Part shown: piece after piece, positions 1 to 8,498 of the stretch | Layout: each line of letters begins with the position of its first letter | Position numbering within the stretch: position 1 is the stretch's first letter | DNA from: Candidatus Gastranaerophilales bacterium | Lineage (GTDB): Bacteria > Cyanobacteriota > Vampirovibrionia > Gastranaerophilales > Gastranaerophilaceae | Direction of reading: 5' to 3' | Length of the DNA stretch: 57,105 nt | NCBI GenBank assembly: GCA_944326525.1 | Contig: CALVEG010000011.1 | Location: 1-57,105, forward strand | Notes under the pieces: generated by a model | What the model was told of the DNA's origin: nothing | Seen by the model: only the letters and a program-made list of their open reading frames with translations | Database searches by the model: none | Position numbers and translations under genes: made by a program

Positions 1-383
1 AACATCGATTCAAATTGCGATGGTGCAACATAGATTCCATTACTCAACATATAATTGAAATAATCCGCAAATTTATTCACATCACAGGTTGAAACATCAT
101 TGTAGTTTGAAATTGGAATATCCGTAAAAAATACAGACAGAAGTGAGCCCACTCTTTTAGTTTGCAAACCTATTTGTTTATATGCATTTTCTAAAATCCC
201 AGGCCCCCAAGAACATACATAATCTATATATTTATTTCCATCAACATCATAAAGATATGCCCCTTGAGCTTTATCTACAAAAAATGGAGTCTTTTTTACT
301 GCATTAAATGCTCTTACAGGACTATTTACACCACCTGGCATTATATTTTGTGCTTTTTTAAATAATTCTTCTGATTTTATCAT
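1..383 (-). pseudogene. hemL: Glutamate-1-semialdehyde aminomutase, internally deleted, runs off window edge
   Basis: The intact enzyme converts glutamate-1-semialdehyde to 5-aminolevulinate in C5-pathway haem synthesis. The first ~60 residues match the HemL N-terminus ([31 protein letters not shown]). The frame then passes directly into the HemL C-terminal region ([10 protein letters not shown], then [10 protein letters not shown]). The central ~270 residues of the family, including the PLP-binding lysine region and most of the active site, are absent, yet the frame stays open. Start ATG at 383, with AAAGG about 8 nt upstream and 13 nt after the hemB fragment, as in a hemB-hemL operon. The product cannot be an active aminomutase. 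The 3' end lies outside the window. Identity is firm; whether the deletion is biological or an assembly artefact is open. Confidence 0.8.
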
Positions 384-396
384 ACAAACCTTTATT

Positions 397-747
<351 letters not shown>

Positions 748-942
748 AACTTCGTAATATAAATTATACAAACAGCATTTTCTATTTTTATGTATGCCTA
801 TCAAGTATAGTTGCAAATGCATTATAAGTATTTGCTATTTTATTTAACATCTGAGATAATAAATTTATAAATACTTTTAATATTTGAAAAATTGGTTGTG
901 ATGGTTTCGAAAATTTTTAACCTGAAAATTTGGAGGTAAAAA
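748..942. other. AT-rich intergenic region before the cupin fusion gene
   Basis: About 195 bp with no open frame. It separates the decayed haem region from the next plus-strand gene and must hold that gene's promoter. I could not choose a -35/-10 pair with confidence. The only clear signal is the GGAGG Shine-Dalgarno sequence at 931-935. Confidence 0.5.
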
Positions 943-1785
943 TTGTTAAAAAAAATATCAGTTTTGTTATTAGCATTATTTGTTTTTCAAAATAGCTTAG
1001 TTTTAGCAAAAAATTGTGAGGATAAAAATATGAAAAAAATAGTTCAAACAGCAGGCAGAGATCAACTTGGAGATTTTGCCCCTGAATTTGCACATTATAA
1101 CGATGATATATTGTTCGGCGAAAACTGGAACAATCAGGATATTGATACAAAAACTCGAAGTATTATAACTTTTGTCTCTTTGATATCACAGGGAATTACA
1201 GATTCTTCTTTAAAATATCATTTACAAAATGCTAAAAATCATGGAGTAACAAAAGAAGAAGCGGCTGCAATTATTACAAATACAGGTTTTTACGCAGGTT
1301 GGCCAAAGGCTTGGGCCGCTTTTAATTTAGCAAAAGAAGTCTGGAATGAACCGACAAAGGCTGTAAGCGAAAAAGATAAATACGCTTCAACAATAATGTT
1401 TCCGATAGGTGAACCCAATAACGCTTATGCAAAATATTTTATCGGTCAAAGCTATCTTGCCCCTATTTCTACATCTCAGGTAAAAATGTTCAATGTAACA
1501 TTTGAACCCAAGTGTCGCAACAATTGGCATATTCACCGTGCCAAAACCGGAGGAGGACAGATATTAATTGCTATTGGCGGACGTGGTTATTATCAGGAAT
1601 GGGGAAAAGAACCAATTGAAATGAAACCTGGTGATGTTATAAATATTCCTGCAAATGTTAAGCACTGGCATGGTGCTGCACCTGATAGCTGGTTTTCTCA
1701 TATTGCCGTTGAAATTGACGGTTTTGAAACTTCTAATGAATGGCTGGAACCGGTTAATGATGATGTTTATAACAAATTAAAATAA
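943..1785 (+). CDS. Secreted carboxymuconolactone decarboxylase-like / cupin fusion protein
   Basis: 280 residues. Residues 1-22 form a signal peptide ending near VLA. Residues ~45-130 resemble the carboxymuconolactone decarboxylase/AhpD fold (WNNQDIDTKTRSI, HGVTKEEAAAII, GWPKAWAAF). Residues ~165-270 are a cupin with HIHRAKTGGGQ and PGDVINIPANVKHWHG, whose histidines are the likely metal ligands. Such fusions occur in bacteria and are often annotated only as cupin or quinone/aldehyde-related enzymes; the substrate is unknown. The signal peptide puts it outside the cytoplasm, which is unusual for both folds. Start is TTG at 943, preceded by GGAGG at 931-935. A hairpin at 1798-1830 follows the gene. 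Domain calls are good; no function is proposed. Confidence 0.8.
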   Translation: MLKKISVLLLALFVFQNSLVLAKNCEDKNMKKIVQTAGRDQLGDFAPEFAHYNDDILFGENWNNQDIDTKTRSIITFVSLISQGITDSSLKYHLQNAKNHGVTKEEAAAIITNTGFYAGWPKAWAAFNLAKEVWNEPTKAVSEKDKYASTIMFPIGEPNNAYAKYFIGQSYLAPISTSQVKMFNVTFEPKCRNNWHIHRAKTGGGQILIAIGGRGYYQEWGKEPIEMKPGDVINIPANVKHWHGAAPDSWFSHIAVEIDGFETSNEWLEPVNDDVYNKLK

Positions 1786-1797
1786 TTAGAATTTTTA

Positions 1798-1830
1798 AGA
1801 AATTCCTCTATTTTATTTAGAGGAATTTCT
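1798..1830 (+). terminator. Hairpin after cupin fusion gene
   Basis: A 13-bp perfect inverted repeat (AGAAATTCCTCTA with TAGAGGAATTTCT, 7-nt loop) begins 13 nt after the stop codon. The following bases are AT-rich but not a clean T run, so termination strength is uncertain. Confidence 0.6.
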
Positions 1831-1940
1831 ATAAATGCTATGTCTTTTGAAATTCTAAATCTGCAGTTTTAAAACTATAATTTTTTATAATTTCTTCACC
1901 TTTTTTCGTTATGTTTAAAAGTGTTTCATTTTTATCACGT

Positions 1941-2414
1941 TTATAAATTAATATTTTCTATCCATTTTTTTATGTCAGCTATATTTGCTGATTTTTCGTA
2001 TGTTGTATAACCTTCCTTAAATTTAGCATTTTTTGCCAAATTTTGCATATCTGTATATGTAGAAGATGCTCCGCCACCTCCGTGAGTGCAAAACGGTACA
2101 ATTGTTTTGCCTGCAAAATTATTTTTGCTTAAAAATGTTTTTACAGGTGTTGCCATTGTATACCACCACACAGGCGTTCCTACAAAAATTATATCATAAT
2201 TTTCTACATTTCCATTGTCAACTAATTCAGGTATAATGTTATTTTGTTTTTCTTGTTGTGCTTGATTTACAACAATATTGTAATCTTTTGGATACTCTTT
2301 TACGGGTTTTATTTCAAATAAATCTCCGCCTGTAACTGATTGAATTTTTTCAGCTGCAGCCCTTGTGTTGCCTGAATATGAATAGTATGCAATAAGAATA
2401 TTTTTATTTGCCAT
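1941..2414 (-). CDS. Flavodoxin-like protein (possible membrane-anchored long form)
   Basis: A flavodoxin fold that carries FMN as an electron carrier or quinone reductase. The phosphate loop AYYSYSGNTRAAAEKI is near the N-terminus, and the flavin-stacking loops TPVWWYTMATPV and THGGGGASSTY follow. I chose ATG 2414 because AAGGAGG lies 6-7 nt upstream. The frame is open back to an ATG at 2507 that adds 31 residues with a hydrophobic segment (an N-terminal anchor or uncleaved signal) but only a weak ribosome site. Both forms may be made. Stands alone on the minus strand between a plus-strand gene and the surface-protein cluster. Confidence 0.85.
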   Translation of the reverse strand: MANKNILIAYYSYSGNTRAAAEKIQSVTGGDLFEIKPVKEYPKDYNIVVNQAQQEKQNNIIPELVDNGNVENYDIIFVGTPVWWYTMATPVKTFLSKNNFAGKTIVPFCTHGGGGASSTYTDMQNLAKNAKFKEGYTTYEKSANIADIKKWIENINL

Positions 2415-2558
2415 ATTAACCTCCTTGGGCGCAAATTTTGTAAAAATTGCGCATATTATCGAAACAAATATAATTGTTGCTAATAAAATAAATAAAAAAT
2501 TTTTCATATATTTTCTTTTTTATAATTTTACAACTTGATAGTCACTCTTAGTCAAGTA

Positions 2559-3358
2559 TTAAATTTTTTTAAATTTGTTTTTATATTTAAATCCAAGCCC
2601 TCCAAATGAAAATAATTCTCCTTTATAATTGTAGGTATTCATATCAATACTCAAATCGCCGTTGTAAGCTTTACCTTTTAAAACCACTTGAGTGTTGTTA
2701 TTAAAAAACATGTTTTTAGAAGTTCCGCTTACTAAATACTGAGAAACTGTATCACTCATTGTGTTGTTATTTAGTGTGATGGAGTCAAATTGAATTTTTT
2801 TATTTTTTTCCGGAGCAAGAATATTTTTATAAGCTTTTATTTTTTTTGTATTATCTTCTGTTTCATTATACTCAATTCCTCTAAGCAAAATTAAATCTCT
2901 TTTTGTATTTGCTGATACTGATAAATCATTTTTATCTGTTTTTAATTCTGCGCCAAAAATAATATTCAAATCTTTTGCATCACAATATATTTCATCTTTT
3001 ATTTCTTCCATTAGACCTTGTTTTTGGTAGTAATTTTTATTTGTAGATATTTTTTTGTTATCAAAAATGATATAATTAAATCCTACAATTCCTTTCTTAC
3101 CTTCATTAGTTTCAAATTCAATTTCTTTTGTAGAGTGATTAAGTTTTGTTTTTACTTCAAAAATTTCTGACAATTGCTTAAAAGGTAACAAATTTTTTTC
3201 ATCTTTTGTTAAAACAATTTCAACATCATAAAAAGCTTTTTCATTGAGGTTTATGTATGTAATAATATTTTCATTTTGCACTACAGCAAAAACAGGCTGA
3301 ATAAATATAATCAAACCTGTAAGCGCAGAAAGCAAAACTTTCTGTATTTTTTTCTCAC
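2559..3358 (-). CDS. Secreted protein with stalk-like repeats, possibly a truncated usher
   Basis: With a GTG start at 3358 the protein gains a proper signal peptide (MRKKIQKVLLSALTGLI, ending PVFA), so I prefer it to the later TTG. The mature part holds two related ~60-residue segments (NLNEKAFYDVEIVL, LPFKQLSEIF; and a second with EIYCDAKDLNIIFG) of the kind seen in copper-amine-oxidase-N 'stalk' domains and in the N-terminal part of some outer-membrane ushers. The final ~75 residues look like the start of a beta-barrel (FSFGGLGFKYK) and then stop. It starts 5 nt before the stop of the upstream gene, so it is translationally linked to it. Outer-membrane usher of a pilus, truncated, is a hypothesis only. 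Confidence 0.5.
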
Positions 3359-3362
3359 TTAT

Positions 3363-3945
3363 TTAAGGATTCCTATTTGCAGTCAGTGTAATTATTGCTT
3401 GATACGTTCCCGCTCTGTCATTTGAAATTGAATAGGTATTTGCTAAAGGAGATATTCCAAGCATTTGTCTTATATTGCCGTTTTGTGAATTCCCCATTTG
3501 AATTGAATAACATAACCCACGACCGGTATTACAATTTATCATCGAAGCTGATTCAATATTTGTTAGCATATTTGTAATCGGATATGCTATTGCATTTGGG
3601 TTTTCAGAACTGTTTGGAGTTCCGCTTTTTATGTTATTAATTGAGTTTGCAGCAGGAATATTTGATGATGAAATATTGCCTAAAATAATATATTCTCTGT
3701 TTGAATTTTTAAAGTAAGCATTTACATCTCCATTGTCAGAAGAATAAACTTTAGCTTGCATTGTATATGTGTAATTACAATCTTCTCCGTTTGTTTTTAT
3801 ATTGAAAGAAGCAGACGGAGATGATGAATTCCCCGTCTGCGGAGCAATTGAGCCTTTTGATAATGACTGATTTATTGCTGAAATATTCAAGCAATGTCGG
3901 TGTAACTTTTAATGCTGCAAAAGCTTCTGTAAAAAAACCTAACAT
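3363..3945 (-). pseudogene. Secreted surface protein, frameshifted near its start
   Basis: From 3890 down, a 175-residue frame reads as a secreted, Ser/Asn-rich beta protein (SLSKGSIAPQTGNSSSPS, then DCNYTYTMQAKVYSS). It has no signal peptide and begins with TTG. One base out of frame directly upstream lies a hydrophobic stretch ending GFFTEAFAALKVTPTLL, which looks like a signal-peptide end followed by mature sequence. Removing one C near 3891 joins them. The start is unresolved: ATG 3945 gives too short a signal peptide, and TTG 3954 or 4032 are alternatives. A single fused gene with the upstream 3948-4352 frame is also possible, because both lie in the same phase. Either a real pseudogene or a sequence error. 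Confidence 0.5.
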
Positions 3946-3947
3946 CG

Positions 3948-4352
3948 TTAATAACAATGATAAAAATATGTCCCCGGAGGTAATACTCCAATATTTTTGA
4001 TTATACAATTGTAATTTTTTGTATAACCCCAAAATTGTAATTCTGATAATGATAATAATGTAATTTCAGAATTCGGTTGCATTTGAAATTCATTTTCACC
4101 ATCATTTAAGTACAATTGATTAATTGGTATTTTATATTGAGGATTTGAACTATTTGATATAAATGGATCTAATGTTCTTACTTTAATTAAAAATCTAAGA
4201 CTTATAATTGAATCTTCAACTACTTGAATTTGTTTTGATATTTGATTAGGTGAAATTATTGTGTCACCCAAGTTTTTGACTGATACATTTGCAAGTACGG
4301 GTGTTTTAATTTGGAGTAATATAAATAGCAAAATAATAAATATTTTTTTCAT
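3948..4352 (-). CDS. Small secreted pilin-like protein
   Basis: 134 residues with a clear signal peptide (MKKIFIILLFILLQIKTPVLA). The rest is beta-rich with no cysteine pairing I can assign, ending LPPGTYFYHCY. The 'PPG-Y-alternating hydrophobic' ending resembles the last strand of fimbrial or adhesin beta-sandwiches and matches the end of the divergent protein at 4383-4979 in style. Start ATG 4352 has GAGG 6 nt upstream. Upstream member of the minus-strand unit 4352-2559. Function unknown; pilus or surface subunit is an inference from neighbours. Confidence 0.55.
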   Translation of the reverse strand: MKKIFIILLFILLQIKTPVLANVSVKNLGDTIISPNQISKQIQVVEDSIISLRFLIKVRTLDPFISNSSNPQYKIPINQLYLNDGENEFQMQPNSEITLLSLSELQFWGYTKNYNCIIKNIGVLPPGTYFYHCY

Positions 4353-4382
4353 AAAAACCTCGATATAAAAAATCTAGGATAT

Positions 4383-4979
4383 TTGAAAAAATATTTATAT
4401 TATCTAATCAGTTCAATTAAGAAGGTGATAAAAAAAATACCTACTTATGTAATTTCTATTATTAAATTTTTATTTGACATTATATTCACTATGAAAATTT
4501 TAAAGATAATAACTTTTTTAAGTGTAATTTTATTTCAAATTAATTCACAAGCGTTTTGTGCAAATCAGGCAACACAAGTTTTAAATATGGGACTTCCTGA
4601 GGTATTAGAGATTGAAAAAATAATTGTTGATGATATTGAACATGAAAAAAACGGAAATTTGAGCAATTTAAAAATTGAAAGTATTAATAAAGTCTTTCAA
4701 GATTACTATGTAGTTGCCTTAACTCCTGTCAGAGTAAAAATTCATACAAATTTATCTTCACCAATAATTGTTAATGCAGAATTTCCGGGATTAGAACATA
4801 TTGATAAAAGTTATGATTTTTCCAAATTTAATTTATCTATGTTTCCAACATCATATACCATATCAGAACCATTTGATCATGTTATTACAGAAGAATTTAC
4901 GCCTTTTGCAGTTATCCGACCGGGAGCTGTTTTGGGTGATTACAACGGAACTTTGTTATTTACATTAGGTGTATTATGA
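4383..4979 (+). CDS. Secreted beta-rich protein, pilin-like
   Basis: The mature domain (from LNMGLPEVLEIEKI) is beta-rich and ends with PGAVLGDYNGTLLFTL, typical of the final strands of secreted beta-sandwich subunits. Two starts are possible. TTG 4383 has AGGAT 4 nt upstream but gives a 36-residue basic/hydrophobic lead. ATG 4491 gives a textbook signal peptide (MKILKIITFLSVILFQ, ending AFC or CA) but has no ribosome site. The later start would also leave about 140 bp for promoters between this gene and the divergent 4352 gene. Overlaps the next gene by 4 bp (ATGA), so the two are translationally coupled. Confidence 0.55.
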   Translation: MKKYLYYLISSIKKVIKKIPTYVISIIKFLFDIIFTMKILKIITFLSVILFQINSQAFCANQATQVLNMGLPEVLEIEKIIVDDIEHEKNGNLSNLKIESINKVFQDYYVVALTPVRVKIHTNLSSPIIVNAEFPGLEHIDKSYDFSKFNLSMFPTSYTISEPFDHVITEEFTPFAVIRPGAVLGDYNGTLLFTLGVL

Positions 4980-5725
4980 AAAAATTTTTGGTTGTAATTT
5001 TATTCATTTTATTTTTATCGTCTTCAAATTTGTGTTGTTACAGCAACCAAAGCTTAAATACTTTTAGAATTAGTATTCAAGATATGCCACAAAGTGTTAA
5101 AAAAGATGACGGCTTAAGTGATGGAGTCGTAACTGCTATTGCATTAGGTTCAACCTTTGGTGGCTTAGGAATTCTTTCCGGAATTGGGTATTATTTTTAT
5201 AAAAATTCTAAAGAACTTCAAGCCGGACTTGTGTGCGGTCAAAAATGTCCTTATCAAACAATTGATTGCAAAACCTTTTTAGAACTGCTTGCAAAAAAGA
5301 AAAAATATACTTATCTTATGAAAGCTAGGGAAAAAAGTGTAATTAATTCTAATTATTTTTATTTAGTAATTCCTGATACCGAAATAAAAAATAAAACATT
5401 TAATACAATATTTTTTGAATTACCTAAAACAAACAATTCAAGTATTAATTTTAGAATTATCCAAGCATCAAAACCTTACAAAATAGATAAAAATCTTCCG
5501 GAACTTAATTCAAATATTTTTATTAATCCTAAAGATAAAAATGTTAAAAAAATTCCTACTTATACAAAAGAACTAAATTCCAATGAAGGTTATTTAATTA
5601 AAAACGGTACAATTCAAAATTCAAATAATAATATTGCATCGATTACAATAGAAAATTCAGCACACAAAAGTGGTCAAATTTATGCAATTATAGTTGAATT
5701 TTGGACAGATAGTAATTTTCAATAA
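4976..5725 (+). CDS. Secreted or membrane protein, unknown
   Basis: 249 residues. N-terminal signal peptide or anchor (MKKFLVVILFILFLSSSNLC; the C at 20-21 could make it a lipoprotein). A second hydrophobic segment lies near residues 52-72 (VTAIALGSTFGGLGILSGIGYYF). Then a C-x3-C-x6-C cluster (CGQKCPYQTIDCKTF) and an Asn/Lys-rich beta domain. Starts inside the stop of the upstream pilin-like gene. In position it could be a periplasmic partner (chaperone or assembly factor) of the neighbouring subunits, but I see no chaperone motif. Confidence 0.5.
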   Translation: MKKFLVVILFILFLSSSNLCCYSNQSLNTFRISIQDMPQSVKKDDGLSDGVVTAIALGSTFGGLGILSGIGYYFYKNSKELQAGLVCGQKCPYQTIDCKTFLELLAKKKKYTYLMKAREKSVINSNYFYLVIPDTEIKNKTFNTIFFELPKTNNSSINFRIIQASKPYKIDKNLPELNSNIFINPKDKNVKKIPTYTKELNSNEGYLIKNGTIQNSNNNIASITIENSAHKSGQIYAIIVEFWTDSNFQ

Positions 5726-5831
5726 ATTTATTTATTTTTTAATCAGGTTTAACTAAAATTTATATCTATATAAGTTAATAGTACAAAATATTTAATCATC
5801 AATTTCTATACACAATTTTTAAATTTCAAAA

Positions 5832-5893
5832 TATTAAGGAATATTAAAGCGTATTAAAAAATCATTTTACAAACCCTGTTTACTATTTAGAAT
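5832..5893 (+). promoter_or_regulatory. Promoter of the 5911-7402 operon with three phased TATTAA repeats
   Basis: TTTACA at 5866-5871 and TAGAAT at 5888-5893, separated by 16 bp, form a good sigma-70-type promoter just before the ribosome site GGTGA. Directly upstream, TATTAA occurs three times at exact 10-bp spacing (5832, 5842, 5852), so all copies lie on one face of the helix. This could be an UP-type element or a regulator site. Confidence 0.5.
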
Positions 5894-5910
5894 TAGAATG
5901 GTGATTTTAT

Positions 5911-6453
5911 ATGACTACCCCTTTTCAAAAAAAATTCAAAGATTTATGTATGTCGCTTGGGAAGAACAATAAAGCTCTTTATGGAGCTTTAACTATTGCG
6001 TTATCTAAAGGAATTTTACGACCGACATTCACAATGATGGACAAAAAACAAGAAAGAGAATCAAGGGTTTACACTGCATTCAGAGAAGGTTTAACAGGAG
6101 CTGTTGCATTTGTTTCCTATCTTGCAACAGACGCCGTTGTCGAAAAACTTGCCCATAAATTGGCTGAAAAAACAAATCATTTAAAAGAATTACCCAAAAT
6201 GCAATCAACCCTATCATTAATTACGGTTAGTTTAACGGCATTATTCATAATTCCGGGGATTTGTAACCTTACAACAAAACCTTTGTTAAATTTATTTACG
6301 GGGAAAAAAGATCAACCACTAAAAAAAACTTCCCTAACCACAGCTAAAAATTCTCAGCCAGTTAAGTCAGTAAATTTCGGAAATTATAAAACAATTAATC
6401 CATACCATTTCAGCAATTTTTATAATTCCGGCACAAAAATAGGAGGTGTGTAA
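5911..6453 (+). CDS. Unknown membrane-associated protein, MMDKK family, copy 1
   Basis: 180 residues, not matched to a family I know. It shares a block with the next gene: RP, five residues on MMDKK, then R-x-Y-x-A and EGL, followed by a hydrophobic stretch ending in Y. Hydrophobic segments lie at ~68-82 and ~102-120. The last ~50 residues are polar and contain SVNFGNYKT. Start ATG has GGTGA 7 nt upstream. The stop overlaps the next start (TAATG), so the two proteins are probably made in step. Confidence 0.7.
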   Translation: MTTPFQKKFKDLCMSLGKNNKALYGALTIALSKGILRPTFTMMDKKQERESRVYTAFREGLTGAVAFVSYLATDAVVEKLAHKLAEKTNHLKELPKMQSTLSLITVSLTALFIIPGICNLTTKPLLNLFTGKKDQPLKKTSLTTAKNSQPVKSVNFGNYKTINPYHFSNFYNSGTKIGGV

Positions 6454-7121
6454 TGCTTGACAAAATAGCTAACGTCCTTCTAAATCCACAGTTTGTAAAC
6501 TTTGCAAATAACACAAAATATACTGTCACAACAGAATCTTTCTTCAAAGCAACAGGAAGACCGGCTGCAATTATGATGGATAAAAAGGTTGATATAAACA
6601 CTAGAAAATATGCAGCTACAAAAGAAGGTTTATACCAAACTTTATGTGTTGCAATTTACCTTACTATGATTCCGTTTATATTTCAGAAATACGGATTTAA
6701 ATTTGCGCAAAAACTTCTGAAAGGTGATAAAGATTTCCCTAAATTTAAAGATGCAAACGAGTTTTTAAATTATACAAGACTTGCCAAAATGGATATCAAA
6801 GAGCGTAAAAATCATAAGCTGCTCTCCAAGATTTCCAACACATTAAAAGCAAATGAAGACGACAAATTAACATTAAAAGAGCATCTGTTAAATGATGAAA
6901 AACCGCCTCAATTTCCGCTTCCGAAAGGTGTTATAGAATTGAGCAATTTAGTCGGAACAGTAATCGGATTAGCTTGGATAGCGTCAGAACTCAGCAATCA
7001 TATTTTGCATCCGATAATGAGAAGCCTCGGTTTTGAACAAAATTCAAAAGTTGATTTAAAAAAGAAAAATAATTCCGACAAATTAGAAGTTAAGAATAAA
7101 AAATTGGAGGAAATAGCATGA
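6453..7121 (+). CDS. Unknown membrane-associated protein, MMDKK family, copy 2
   Basis: 222 residues. Residues ~28-70 repeat the block of copy 1 (RPAAIMMDKK, RKYAATKEGL, then a membrane-like stretch). A second hydrophobic segment lies at ~170-190 (VIELSNLVGTVIGLAWIASE), with a charged middle and a Lys-rich tail. AGGAGG stands 6-7 nt upstream and TAATG links it to copy 1. Overlaps the next gene by 4 bp. The duplication suggests the two proteins form a heteromer in the membrane; this is inference. Confidence 0.7.
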   Translation: MLDKIANVLLNPQFVNFANNTKYTVTTESFFKATGRPAAIMMDKKVDINTRKYAATKEGLYQTLCVAIYLTMIPFIFQKYGFKFAQKLLKGDKDFPKFKDANEFLNYTRLAKMDIKERKNHKLLSKISNTLKANEDDKLTLKEHLLNDEKPPQFPLPKGVIELSNLVGTVIGLAWIASELSNHILHPIMRSLGFEQNSKVDLKKKNNSDKLEVKNKKLEEIA

Positions 7122-7402
7122 GCATATTTGAAGCAGGAATGATGGTTTGTTTTGGAATAAGCTGGCCGATTGCAGCACTGAAAACTTATAAGAGCAAATG
7201 TGTCGGCGGCAAAAGTATTCATTTTTCATTTTTGATTTTACTGGGTTATATTTTCGGAATACTTCACAAAATTTTCAACAGTATGGACTGGGTATTTTGG
7301 CTTTATCTTTTAAATACCGCATTTTTACTGCTTGATATGGCACTATATTGGAAATACCGCAATAACAAAGTTCCGGCAGGCAAAATATATAAAATGAACT
7401 AA
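7118..7402 (+). CDS. Small multi-pass membrane protein, PQ-loop-like
   Basis: 94 residues with three or four hydrophobic helices. The pattern WPIAALKTYKSK, GGKSIHFSFL and GYIFGILHKI resembles one PQ-loop/SemiSWEET-type repeat (helix, short loop, 'K-S' turn, glycine-rich helix), but the canonical PQ is PI here, so the assignment is tentative. GGAGG lies 8 nt upstream, inside the previous gene. Last gene of the operon; its stop overlaps the stop of the convergent DUF2971 gene by 4 bp. Confidence 0.6.
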   Translation: MSIFEAGMMVCFGISWPIAALKTYKSKCVGGKSIHFSFLILLGYIFGILHKIFNSMDWVFWLYLLNTAFLLLDMALYWKYRNNKVPAGKIYKMN

Positions 7403-8316
7403 TATCTCAAAGGAATTTTAGACCGATTAATTGTTTTTTTGTCATATCCAAAATTCGACAACATACGGCAAGTGCTTGTGTAGAAAATATTTTCATCCAG
7501 AGTCGGCCCGATATTTATTGAATTTACTGTTTTTTTCAAGAATTTATATTCAATATAAGGAATAAAAAGCCCGTTTTTCTCAAAGATTTTCGTCTGCCTG
7601 TAAGAATTTGAACTGTAATTACTTATAAAAATAATACGATATTCTTTTTCATCTTTAAAATACGGATTTTTAAAGAACAAACTGACTATACTCAAAATAT
7701 CTGCAAGTTCAAAAAGAATATCCTGTTGTTTTTCGAGGATTTTCGGCGTAATTTTAGCGCAAGCTATTTTTTCAAATTCCTTATTCCATTTTTCAAAAAT
7801 AAGCTTCAAAATAGTCATCTGGGTTTCTTTAGAATAGATTACGTTGCCGTAGACAGAATGAAATCCTTGTTTTTCCATATCGGCAATAAGATCTTTTTTG
7901 CAAAATCCGATATTGTAGCCTGTGTAAGTCTGTCCTTTAGAATAATTGTTCCAAAGCGTCAGGTTATCACTTTCTGTCGAAAATGAAATTGTATAATATT
8001 CGGATTTGTTATTAAAATTGTCCTGACCGTCAATAATATTTTTGTATTTTTTATAAAAATGCTCTTTAATTTTTGAAAACAATTCTTTGTTAAGCTCAGG
8101 CATTTCGTCAATAAGATTTCCGATAAGCTTATACGAATACGTAACTTCCTCTTTGTCATTAAGATAAAGTGCATTAGAAAACCTTATTGTGCCTGATTCC
8201 AAAATACTCAAAAGCTTTTCAGGCTTTGTATAATGGTAAAGAATATGATTTGAACCATCGTCAAGCAGTTTTTTGACTTTCGGAATTTTTTTAAGCAAAC
8301 TGTCATAATCAAGCAT
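7399..8316 (-). CDS. DUF2971 family protein
   Basis: 305 residues. Begins with the family signature ILYHYTKPEKLLSILESG, IRFSNALYLNDKEE, then FSTESDNLTLWNNYSKG and, near the end, EYRIIFIS. DUF2971 proteins are soluble proteins of unknown biochemical role found patchily in bacteria. Start ATG 8316 has GGGAG 12 nt upstream. Transcribed alone, and convergent with the preceding operon with overlapping stops. Family call firm; function unknown. Confidence 0.85.
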   Translation of the reverse strand: MLDYDSLLKKIPKVKKLLDDGSNHILYHYTKPEKLLSILESGTIRFSNALYLNDKEEVTYSYKLIGNLIDEMPELNKELFSKIKEHFYKKYKNIIDGQDNFNNKSEYYTISFSTESDNLTLWNNYSKGQTYTGYNIGFCKKDLIADMEKQGFHSVYGNVIYSKETQMTILKLIFEKWNKEFEKIACAKITPKILEKQQDILFELADILSIVSLFFKNPYFKDEKEYRIIFISNYSSNSYRQTKIFEKNGLFIPYIEYKFLKKTVNSINIGPTLDENIFYTSTCRMLSNFGYDKKTINRSKIPLRY

Positions 8317-8386
8317 TTTTCATAACTCCCAATAACTCTATGCCTTTATTATAACATATTTTGAGCAAAAAAATAACATTAAAAAT

Positions 8387-8430
8387 AAAACACCATTTTG
8401 CTATTTATTTACAAAACGGTGTTTTTTTTA
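8387..8430 (-). terminator. Rho-independent terminator after pgi
   Basis: AAAACACC-A-TTTTG pairs with CAAAA-C-GGTGTTTT with one mismatch; T runs lie on both sides. It follows pgi on the minus strand and precedes the DUF2971 gene. Confidence 0.75.
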
Positions 8431-8498
8431 ATAAATTTCAAGCTATCAAATTTTACCTTTAGAAAACTTTCTATTCAGCAAAATCAAGAAAGCTTATA

